Assembly (NCBI GenBank): GCA_030765065.1
Contig: CM060990.1
Span: 8,989,501-9,053,500 of the forward strand
Source: Deroplatys truncata
Taxonomy: Eukaryota; Arthropoda; Insecta; Mantodea; Mantidae
DNA: 64,000 nucleotides
Direction of reading: 5' to 3'
Part shown: in pieces, positions 14,840 through 23,215 of the stretch
Numbering within the stretch: the first letter of the stretch is position 1
Layout: each line of letters starts with the position of its first letter
Position numbers and translations under genes: made by a program
Notes under the pieces: generated by a model
Told to the model about the DNA's origin: nothing
The model's database searches: none
The model's input: only the letters and a program-made list of their open reading frames with translations

Positions 14840-15099
14840 CCAGGTGAGTCAGCTGCCCCTAGGTCTTCGTATCTATGCAGCCCGCAGTTTATAGTCTAAC
14901 GTGAAAACATTGACCCTTTTAGGAAACAAACTGTTATTATAGCTCTGTCCCTCTATTCGGTACTATACGCAATTAGAATTAATGATTAAAGATCTGAATG
15001 AGAGCCAACGAGCTCCGAAAGCCTAAAAAATGAAGGCGTTTCATGGATATAATGCTTGCAAGGAGATAGAGGAATGTTTTCCCGCAGAGCGGGATAGAC

Positions 15100-15180
15100 T
15101 ATGTGGGTTCTGGCCGAGTGGTTTAGCTGCCGGAATGTGGTGAAGCAAAGGTTAGACATTGAGGTTCGAATCTGATACAA
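15100..15180 (+). repeat. tRNA-like SINE head remnant
   Basis: TTCTGGCCGAGTGGTTTAGC is a good A box and GAGGTTCGAATCTG a good B box about 45 bases later, the layout of a serine/leucine-type tRNA or the head of a SINE. I could not pair a proper acceptor stem, and no clear body follows, so it is more likely a SINE fragment than a working tRNA gene. Confidence 0.4.
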
Positions 15181-15532
15181 ACATCAAATTGCTTTGGTTT
15201 TTTTGTTTCGCTCCTTGTGTTTATTTTCTGTATTTTAGTGTATTAATGTATTTATTTCTGTTACTGGCTCTCCTGTGAGCCAAAAACATAGGAATTACAA
15301 AAAGATAATTGTGTATCATGTTTACCCTAATAATCCGTACCGTATCTGGTGTTGTAAACCGTGTTACGTAGTTAGCTTTCATTCTTTCGGGCGCATATTG
15401 GGGATATTAAATATAACAGTTTTTGTTTCATGTTTAAACCCTAAGTTTCACTTCTTCTATTGACAGTGGAGTTGTAAATGTGCAAAGTTCACGGTAAACA
15501 GAATAATAAATTGTTAAGGAGCGTGGATTTCA

Positions 15533-15957
15533 TCAAGGAAGTAAATGTTCAAAATGACGACCCCCTTCATCAATGCACATTTGTGTACGTTGCCGGGGAG
15601 ACCTTGTATGTTGCAACATGCGCAGTGTAATCTGGCTGCATTCTCCACGTATGACTTCCCGTAGATGATTTGGGCTTTGGGTCTCTTGTGCATAGACCCG
15701 TTCTTTTAAATGACCCCACAGAAAGAAATCCAGTGGGGTCAGATCAGGTGGTCTAGGTGGCCATGCGATTGGGCCCCCTCGGTCAATCCATTTTTGCGGA
15801 TATGTTCTATGTAAGTGATTCCTTTCAATCAGTGACCAATGTGGTGGAGCTCTATCCTGCTGGAACCACATTTCTGTCCGTTTCACTAGTGGCACATCTT
15901 CTAGGAACAATGACAATTCTTCTTGCAGAAATGAAAAGTACCGTGGTCCTGTGAGGT
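15533..15957 (-). pseudogene. DUF4817-type transposase, C-terminal half
   Basis: This is the downstream half of the transposase gene. From 15916 it reads FLEDVPLVKRTEMWFQQDRAP, then GGPIAWPPRPPDLTPLDFFLWG, and ends in a short C-terminal region finishing GGRHFEHLLP. The Asp of QQDRAP and the Asp of PLDFF are separated by 41 residues, the arrangement expected for the second and third catalytic acids of a Tc1/mariner-related DDE transposase. The gene continues upstream on the far side of the retrotransposon at 21461-22190, which carries the first catalytic Asp. No stop was seen in this half, but the insertion separates it from its start. Confidence 0.88.
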
Positions 15958-16641
15958 TGAAGCCGAAATTATGAAGTTAGCAATTATCATCATAATCTGA
16001 GAAGGATAGTGATATAAAATAAATAAAATATTTAATTTCAGTGTATGTATAAAAAGGAGAAGCATTGGGAAAATTGTTGACTGTTAAAAGCGACAGAAAG
16101 ACCAGACAGGCACAGTTTAGCTAATTAGGGACCAGCCCCAGGTATAAAGGGTAAAATATCTGAAGCCAGTTTCTCTTGGAATCAGTGGGTGCAGTTGCAC
16201 TGGCCGGGATGTGGAGGTCATTAGAGGCTTCATGACGCTAAGTTTGAGGAGAGTTTTGAGGGGGAGAGGGGAAGTTAGGAGTGAAATTCATTCTGTCCTG
16301 AGCAATCGGTGAAAGCGGGACGACATTCTCGTCGAGTTGTGAACATTGGCGGCGAACGTTCAGCTGTAGTTAATAATCTTCGGTCTTGGTAAAGACACAG
16401 TAGCATTGTATGTATTTAAATGTGATCGGCAAACCTTAAGTTTTATTTAAAATGGTGAAAATAAAAGTGTTCCAAGATAGCGTTCGTGTTTCTCTGTACA
16501 CATCCACGCATACCCAGAGATTAAGACCTCATGCTCGAGAAGCCGTGGCAAAGTATAAAAAAAACAACTAGGAGGAGAAACGCAGCAATCGTGAGGCAAA
16601 GGTAGTACTTCATTGTTGGAGAACGTAGCGTGGCTGCGTCA
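15958..16641 (+). repeat. 5' long terminal repeat
   Basis: Starts TGAAGCCGAAATTATG and ends GTGGCTGCGTCA. TATAAAA-like stretches occur at 16046 (TGTATAAAAAGG) and 16553, either of which could serve as a promoter, and AATAAA occurs near 16020. Compared with the 3' copy it lacks about 20 bases near 16290 and about 17 near 16355, and has a short extra segment around 16255. Confidence 0.95.
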
Positions 16642-16643
16642 TA

Positions 16644-16664
16644 TGGCATCCTAAGCGTGGGGCC
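16644..16664 (+). promoter_or_regulatory. Putative primer binding site
   Basis: Two bases after the 5' repeat the sequence TGGCATCCTAAGCGTGGG begins with TGG, complementary to the universal CCA end of tRNAs. This is the expected position for minus-strand priming. I did not assign the tRNA. Confidence 0.6.
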
Positions 16665-16809
16665 TGAACAACGGAGAAGCTGAACGACGGAGACATCAAG
16701 GAGACCGGTACAACGATAAGGACAACAGGAACAACATCGAAGCAGCAGTGGCAGGTAGTAGATATAAAAAGGTGCTGAGTGTAAATTTATTTATGTGTTC
16801 CAGTGGTAA

Positions 16810-18558
16810 ATGCAGTTAAGGGACGGTAAAATGCTTGAGCAATCTGATGCAAACATGGAAATTCAAGACGGTGATAGTAGAACTGTGCAGGACGTAAATA
16901 GTAGTGTAAATAAGGTAGTAGAAACAGTAGACGACGGAAATGTACAAAAGCAGGTAGAACAGCCAGGGGGAAGTACGGAAACTAATGAGATGTTAAAGTT
17001 AACTATGTCAATGATACAAAATGGTAATCAAAGCTTGAGAGAAGATTTAACAGGAAAAGTAGAACAGGGTCAGAAAGAAGTAAGGGATGAGATGAAAGCT
17101 AACCAGGGCGTAACAGAATAGGGTCAGAAAGATTTAACAGGAAGAATAGAACAGGGTCAGAAATAATTAAGTGATCAGATAAAAGCTAATAATCAAAGCT
17201 TAAGGGAGGAGTTAAGAAGCAACTTACCTGAAATTGGGAATAAATTTGAGAATCAGCAGAAAGTGTTAGAAAATTTCAAGGAGGAGGCTAGAAATGAAAT
17301 AGAAAACGTGAGAATTGAGGTTAGGGAAAATCAAGAACAGGTTAGAGAAGAAATTAAAATTGTAAGGCAAGAGATTAGTGAAAGAGTGGAAAAAGAAAAC
17401 GGATAATTGAGGAAAGAATTAAGTCAAGAATTAGTTAGAGAAATGGAAGCTACTAGCAAAGAACTAGAAATATACAGAAACAGGTTAGAACAGTCTGAAA
17501 GAGAAAGTAGGAGACTTGCTGTAGGTATAGATGATGTAAATAATAGACTTAAGGAAGGGTTAGAAAAAGTGTGCATATCAGACAATATTGGTAGTTCAGC
17601 ATGTAGCAATGTAAGCAGTGGAACAGTAAGGAACGATGCCGCGCAGAATGCGTCAGCTAACCTTCCGATGCTGAATTTAGGTCCAAGTACCTCCAGTAAC
17701 AGTACGAGTACAAATGTAATTAGAAATGGCGGTCCACCTTTTCAATGGCCTAACCATGTTCTCAGTGAAATTTCACCACCGATTTTTGAAGACGAGGAGT
17801 CAGATAATCCGAAAGCATTTATTAATAGCTTGCAGGAATATTTCAATGTTAAGGGTATACCAGAGGAATACAAGATGACTGTAGTACAAAAATGTTTAAA
17901 AGGTAATGCTTTCAATTGGCTAGAATTGTCTGTAGGGCTAGATAACAATTACGGGGCTTTTAAAGAGCTATTTCTGAATAGATATTGGGGTACAAGCAGG
18001 CAAGTGAATATACGGTCAGAACTGAGCAATGGCAAGTACGATTCCCGTAAGGACCAGTCTATGGTGAATTATTTCATGGTAGTGGCAAGAAAATCTAAGA
18101 TGCTAGATCCACCGATGGGAGAAAATGAATTAATAGATCTAGTAACCGCAGAATTTCCGGAAATAATACCAAATTATATAATTATTGCAAAACCGGTTAC
18201 AATAGCAGCCATGATAGATTTGTTGATCGCTTTGGAGAGGAAGAGAAATCAAGATGGCGTCATTAAGGATAGGAATTTCACGCAGAAAGAAAGAAGTCCT
18301 ACAAAATTTTTCGGGCAGGGGGCATATCCAGGAAATGACAGAAATTTTGATGTGAGGGATAGATACCATGGGCCTGTTCCGAAAAACAATTACGATAAGA
18401 GAAGGAGAAATAACTTTGAAAACAATTATAGGGGAAGAGGTGAAAATTACCGAAGAGGACGGAACGCACAAATAAATTATGTACATACTCACAGGTATAA
18501 TTATGATAGAATGGAAAGGTATCCTAGAAGCAGACGCTATTCTGGAGATAATTGTTAG
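16810..18558 (+). pseudogene. gag: gag of the LTR retrotransposon, three internal stops
   Basis: Gag forms the retroelement particle and packages its RNA. One reading frame runs from ATG 16810 to TAG 18556-18558, about 580 codons, interrupted by TAG 17119, TAA 17164 and TAA 17404. The first 250 codons are rich in Glu, Lys, Gln and Arg with coiled-coil character and an internal duplication (EQGQK units at about 17065-17165). After a Ser/Asn-rich linker comes a retrotransposon-Gag-type core at about 17800-18000, including NAFNWLEL and AFKELFLNRYW. The tail from about 18250 is basic, rich in Arg, Asn and Gly. No CCHC zinc knuckle is visible. The basic Arg/Ser-rich tail continues in the +1 frame past 18558, indicating a frameshift. 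The frames and the absent knuckle make it non-functional or dependent on related elements. Confidence 0.85.
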
Positions 18559-18792
18559 CAATAACTATGAAAATAGGTATAGACCAAGTTCACCAAGACA
18601 AGAGGCGAGAAGTAGAAGTGGTAGGAATTCACCAGTTCAAGAAGATAGGATTGACGCAATAAACTCTACAAGGCAAATAATGGGAAATAATTACCGTCAT
18701 GAAACGAAGCCAGGACATTCGCATAACGATACTGGGACAGGAGAAATTAGCAAAGTGTCGGAAAACTCCAAACACAATCAACTTCGCCTTCA

Positions 18793-19527
18793 GTGAAGAT
18801 TGGGAACCATACCTATAATGAGCGGTACACGAAAAGTAGGAATAATGGAAGGCAACTAATGATAGAGAAACATCAGCAAGGGAGAGATAGGCCAGAAGAA
18901 AGCGAAATTTTAACTGATCCACCAACGATAAATATTGGCATTAATGCCAAACAATTTCGTGCAATAATAGACACCTGCACCAGCACTACAGTTTGTTCAC
19001 AAATTTTTTATGAAGAATTAATAAACAGTGGTTTAAAATTAATGTCTTTACCAGTACATGGGATATATTGTTCAGTAGCAGTGGGCAAAAGAACAGAAAA
19101 AGTAAGATTTCAGGCTATGATGAATATTGAAATCGGAAAGCAAATTATTGAGATGTTATTTTCAATAGTACCTAGGTTTGTAACAGACATAATAATAGGT
19201 TGTGACAGTCTATACGCATGGAACTCCATTATAGATTTTGAAAACAAAATTTTGAAGCTCGAAACAGAACAAGACACCATAATCGTACCATTGTTGGAAG
19301 ACAGTAGTTCAGGAATAATTGCCAGGGATCCGGTAGAGGAACGAATAAAAGGGGAAACATTCTTTCTGGAAGTTATAAACATTGGAGCTATGAAATTAGC
19401 AGAAGTAAGGTTAGTGAATTGTCATGAAATTAATGAAGAAAATATAATCTGCAGAGAACATGAGAAATTTTGTATTAATAACGGCGAAAAAAAACCAAGA
19501 AAATCCCAGATTAGGCTTGAACAATAA
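18793..19527 (+). pseudogene. Retroelement aspartic protease region, active site altered
   Basis: This is the protease that would cut the element's polyproteins. The frame shows INIGINAKQFRAIIDTCTSTT, where the Asp at about residue 60 lies in the usual hydrophobic-Asp-Thr/Ser-Gly setting, but the Gly is Cys (DTC instead of DTG). About 75 residues later IIIGCDSLYAWNSIIDF matches the conserved second half of retroelement proteases (hydrophobic-IIG-x-D). It is followed by a connector region toward pol. The Gly-to-Cys change would be expected to impair the active site, since the Gly is nearly invariant. The frame ends at 19527 and pol sequence continues in the next frame. Confidence 0.75.
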
Positions 19528-19726
19528 GAATGCAATTAAGTACCATAGGGTGGATGACTGTGTCGAAATAGAAAATTTGTTGAAAAATAAGGTGAATCAA
19601 GCTAGTAGACTGAATGAGAAACAAAAGAAGGAATTATGGGAAATTTTAATGGATAATAAGGAAGTGTTTTCAGAAAAGCCGGGAAAGTGCATAAATTACA
19701 CTCATTCTTTTGAATTCGTGTACTGA
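19460..19726 (+). pseudogene. Start of pol connector, cut off before reverse transcriptase
   Basis: The segment NEKQKKELWEILMDNKEVFSEKPGKC resembles the stretch just before the reverse transcriptase domain in Ty3/gypsy elements (typically a line such as LL-x-x-x-x-x-VF-S/D-x-x-PG). It ends at TGA 19724-19726. None of the reverse transcriptase motifs follow; within 50 bases the sequence has become integrase C-terminus. The deletion joint must lie between about 19700 and 19765. Confidence 0.7.
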
Positions 19727-19739
19727 CTCATAATAATCA

Positions 19740-20244
19740 CAGAAATTGTGTAAGGTATTGTAATGTGATAGAAAAGATAATAAATAACACCATCAATACG
19801 ACGACAGGATTCGCACCAATACAATTAATGCACGGAATTGAACCTGAACCGATTTTTGAAGGAATACCAAAAACGATTAAAGGAAGCCAATCGCCATTAT
19901 CCGAAGAACAAAGGGCTAAAATTGTTGTTGACAGGTTGAAAGAAAAAGCATAAAAAAGGAAATCTAAAGTAAAGAAGCGAAAGCATAAATGAGAACCGAA
20001 AATAGGAAACCTTGTGCTTGCCAGGGACCACAAATTATCCAGTGCATTAAAAGGAAGAAATCATAGGTTAGAGCTCTTATATATAGGTCCGGTAATTATT
20101 ACTGCTAAATTTGGGGAACATACTTTTGAGTTAGTAGGTACAAAAGCTACTAAATCTATCGGTAAATGGCAAAAACAACTGCTGATATTGCTGATAAAAC
20201 TGCTGATAAAATACAAAAGGTGTGAATTTTCTGAGAAACATTAA
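19740..20244 (+). pseudogene. Integrase C-terminal remnant
   Basis: The frame reads IEKIINNTINTTTGFAPIQLM, matching the end of the gypsy integrase catalytic region (usually N-T-x-x-S/T-T-G-F-x-P). After a stop at 19951-19953 and a lysine-rich stretch, it continues with GNLVLARDHKLSSALKGR and LYIGPVIITAKFGEHTFELV. This is the chromodomain-less C-terminal SH3-like part that binds DNA. The catalytic DDE triad itself has been deleted. The last frame ends at 20244. Confidence 0.8.
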
Positions 20245-20748
20245 CATGAATGTAGAAATGTCATTAGGTTATGAGAATTGTAAAATAAATATAAGAGAAA
20301 CAGTGAAGTGAAAGTGATCAGTGCACAATGTTAAAGTGAAGTGAGAAAGAGAGTAATATTCTCGTAAATCAAAACAAAAACAGATACACCAATCCGAATA
20401 ACAGAAAACAAAATATAATAATTGTTTAAAATCGAATACTGTAAGTTATTGAGTGTAAATTTTGTATAATAATGGTTTGAATTTAAATGATGATGAATGT
20501 GAAACTTTGTATCATAATGGTTAAGGTGAATCATGTGAAGAGTAAGTCATATTTATGACCAACAGAATTGTTGAAGGAACATAATTGTAAACAGTGTAAA
20601 AAATTATATGTTGACGAATTGTAAAAGAATCTTCTAATCAATTCAAGGTTTGCAGATCGATCACGAAATTACTGAAAGGAAATTGTTTCGGGCAAGACAT
20701 ACACATTGTAATATTATTGTATAATATGAAATGTATATGGGGGGCATT
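20245..20748. other. 3' untranslated part of the retrotransposon with purine tract
   Basis: AT-rich, no coding frame on the plus strand. The purine run GTATATGGGGGGC at 20733-20745 immediately precedes the 3' repeat and is the likely plus-strand primer. No envelope gene is present. Confidence 0.6.
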
Positions 20749-21456
20749 TGTAGCCGAAATTATGAAGTCAGTAATTATCATAATAATCTGAGAAGAATAG
20801 TGATATAAAATAAATAAAATATTTAATTTCAGTGTATGTATAAAAAGGAGAAGCATTGGGAAAATTGTTGACTGTTAAAAGCGACAGAAAGACCAGACAG
20901 GCACAGTTTAGCTAATTAGGGACCAGCCCCAGGTATAAAGGGTAAAATATCTGAAGCCAGTTTCTCTTGGAATCAGTGGGTGCAGTTGCACTGGCCGGGA
21001 TGTGAAGGTCATTAGAGGCTTCATGACGCTAAGTTTGAGGGGAGAGAGGGGAAGTTAGGAGTCCTCTCTTTGTAGCGCGGTGGTGAAATTCATTCTGTCC
21101 TGAACGATCGGTGAAAGCGGGACGACATTCTCGTCGAGTTGTGAACATTGGCGGCGAACATGCAAGAGGGTAGAACGTTCAGCTGTAGTTAATAATCTTC
21201 GGTCTTGGTAAAGACACAGTAGCATCGTATGCATTTAAAAGTGATCGGCAAACCTTAAGTTTTATTTAAAATGGTGAAAATAAAAGTGTTCCAAGAAAGC
21301 CTTCGTGTTTCCTGTACACATCCACGCATACCCAGAGATTAAGATCTCATCCTCGAGCAGCCGTGGCAAAGTATAAAAAAAACTAGGAGGAGAAACGTAG
21401 CAATCGTGAGGCAAAGGTAGTGCTTCATTGTTGGAGGACGTAGCGTGGCTGCGTCA
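20749..21456 (+). repeat. 3' long terminal repeat
   Basis: Starts TGTAGCCGAAATTATG and ends GTGGCTGCGTCA. It is 708 bp and matches the 5' repeat throughout apart from scattered substitutions and the indels noted for that copy. Transcript termination signals would be expected here (AATAAA near 20812). Confidence 0.95.
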
Positions 21457-21460
21457 AGGT

Positions 21461-22190
21461 TGCCTTAAAAAAAGTTCGGTCCAATTAGCTGGTCTCCTAT
21501 TATTCCGCACCAGAAATTGATGCTCCACTGTACCTGGAATGCAACTTCTCTCATCCAATGAGGATTGTCCATACTCCAGTAGTGCACATTATGGCGGTTA
21601 ACAGTTCCGTTATTGTGGAATGTGGCTTCATCACTGAAGAGAATACTTCCTAAAAACTCCGCATCCATTTGCGCTCGGTGCTGTAGCCATTGTGCATATA
21701 TCACTCGCGCTTGAAAGTCGCGTCCGTGGAGAGCCTGGTGTAATTGTAGATGGTACGAATGATATTTATTATGATGCAATGTGCACATCATGGAGGCCTG
21801 ACTTATGTACAGATCTTCTGCTATGGCTCTTGAACTTGTATGTTGATAGTTTTCTATTACATTGCGCACAGATTCTTCATTGCCTCCAGAGGTTACTGGA
21901 GCTTTGCGAGCAGGCGGTGCTCTTCCAAATTTTCCTGTTTCACGAAGGCGTCTTTCAACCTTTCGAAAAGTGTCTGCAGTAGGTACCCTTCTTCCCGGAA
22001 ACCGTTCATCATACAGGCGTTTTGTGACAGTGCATTACGCCTTGTTTCTCCATAGATTAACAGCATGTCAACATACTCATCGTTTGTATACATTATGACA
22101 GCAGCCGTGTCTCGTAGAAAGGTTTCAGATACTGAGTAGACAATGGAGACAGACTTATTTAGTGACGCCAAGCGTTGACGCAGACGCAAA
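21461..22190 (-). pseudogene. DUF4817-type transposase, N-terminal half
   Basis: Reading leftward from about 22190, the protein shows YTNDEYVDMLLIYGETRRNA, the DUF4817-type N-terminal domain with its DM-L-IYGE core. It then has a helix-turn-helix-like region (SRAIAEDLYISQASMMCTLH). From 21869 it continues with SYHLQLHQALHGRDFQARV, ILFSDEATFHNNGTVNRHNV (the Asp is the first catalytic acid), HYWSMDNPHW and FWCGIIGDQLIGP. A frame change near 21880-21895 separates the two parts. The gene then runs into the retrotransposon and resumes at 15957. The first catalytic Asp is intact here, unlike in the copy at 61835-62857. Confidence 0.87.
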
Positions 22191-22427
22191 TAGCTATAGC
22201 CACTTTGCGTGTGGGAAGTGTTTTAAACTTGTTTGAGTGGGTCAAGCTAATACTGACTACAATAAAACACTTACTACTAAGTACAAATTATCCACCTGCC
22301 AGTGGAAAACATGAGGATTATTCCATTTTGTACACACTTATAATGTTACTAAAACGGTTATGGATATCATAGCATCAAATTATATGCCCAAAGAGATAAA
22401 ACAAAAGGTAATAAAAAGTTAGAATTT

Positions 22428-22510
22428 AACCCGAAGTATTTGAACCCGAATTAAAGTGTCACAGCGTTAAGGCAATCATGATAATACCATTCGGCCAATG
22501 CTACCTTGCA
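22428..22510 (-). repeat. tRNA-like SINE head remnant
   Basis: On the minus strand GCATTGGCCGAATGGTATT is a good A box and TTCGGGTTCAAATAC a good B box about 45 bases further. The acceptor and D arms do not pair well, so a SINE remnant inside the transposon's 5' flank is more likely than a tRNA gene. Confidence 0.4.
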
Positions 22511-23105
22511 AGCATAGGTTCCTATAGGACTTGGTAATCGCAGAACTAGACCCCACCTCGAATCTTTACACTCCTTTTACAGCGTCATACAGTGTTTTGA
22601 GCTCGGTTTGGTAGTGTTAATTCAAACAAATAAAGTGCATCAGTCATTACAATTACTGTATGGTCTGAAATACGCCATAGTTTGTGAAATAAGAGAAAAT
22701 ATCTACCTAATACTTAGCCTTTTTTGACAAGGCTGTACAATGACTAACGGCTTAAATCCAATTGGTCGCACTGCGTAGATCTGCCATTTTATTTTCAAAT
22801 GGTTTAGTCAACCGATGCATGTGATAGGTTATTCCTTCAGGGGCGTTTTCAAAGGAGAGTATGGATGTATGCTAAAGAATAAAAGTTTGTAAAATTGGCT
22901 AAATGTGCTACTGAAGCTCTCAGTGTCAGGGTGGGATTTTTTTGTATCGACATACATAACGATTGCATTCTGTCCTATAAAACACTTATGCACTGAGTTA
23001 TGTACCCCTCCTCTATAAAGTGTTATGCAAATCAGCCATTAGAAGGCATTCAAGAAAGGCGTAAGTCACATATATAGCTTAGCACGTTGCATAAATTAAA
23101 AAATA
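22511..23105. other. Noncoding flank of the DUF4817-type transposon
   Basis: AT-rich, no coding frame or further repeat recognised. It leads to the right terminal inverted repeat at 23106-23129. Confidence 0.45.
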
Positions 23106-23215
23106 AATAGGCGCAGCTGACTCATCTGGTATATTTGTGTTTTTGTTTATTGAGAGGTGATTGTGAGGTGAATAGTTCCATACAGTTTCAGACTCATAAT
23201 GTTGAAATTAATTTA

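Larger units (their letters stand above)
15958..21456 (+). mobile_element. Ty3/gypsy-like LTR retrotransposon, non-autonomous
   Basis: This is a 5.5-kb element with direct terminal repeats of 684 and 708 bp, both beginning TG and ending CA. The target duplication is AGGT (15954-15957 and 21457-21460). The order inside is primer binding site, gag, aspartic protease, a short connector, and the C-terminal end of integrase, then a purine tract. Reverse transcriptase, RNase H and most of integrase are missing. Comparing the two repeats by eye I count roughly 20 substitutions plus several indels, about 3%. The element is therefore not brand new, and all frames contain stops. Confidence 0.94.
14840..23129 (-). 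mobile_element. DUF4817-transposase DNA transposon, split by a nested LTR retrotransposon
   Basis: The left end CCAGGTGAGTCAGCTGC (14840) and the right end, read in reverse complement from 23129, CCAGATGAGTCAGCTGC, match at 20 of the first 22 bases. Both are flanked by TA (14838-14839 and 23130-23131). Inside, on the minus strand, are the two halves of one transposase gene (22190 down to 21461, then 15957 down to 15533). They are separated by the retroelement at 15958-21456. Removing that insertion and one AGGT leaves about 2.8 kb. The flanks between gene and ends are long (about 0.7 and 0.9 kb) and each contains a tRNA-like patch, so small SINE insertions probably enlarged it. Confidence 0.75.

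Noticed and set aside
15100..15180. Functional tRNA gene
   Set aside because: A and B boxes are present but a proper acceptor stem is not; the same holds for the other tRNA-like heads in the window.
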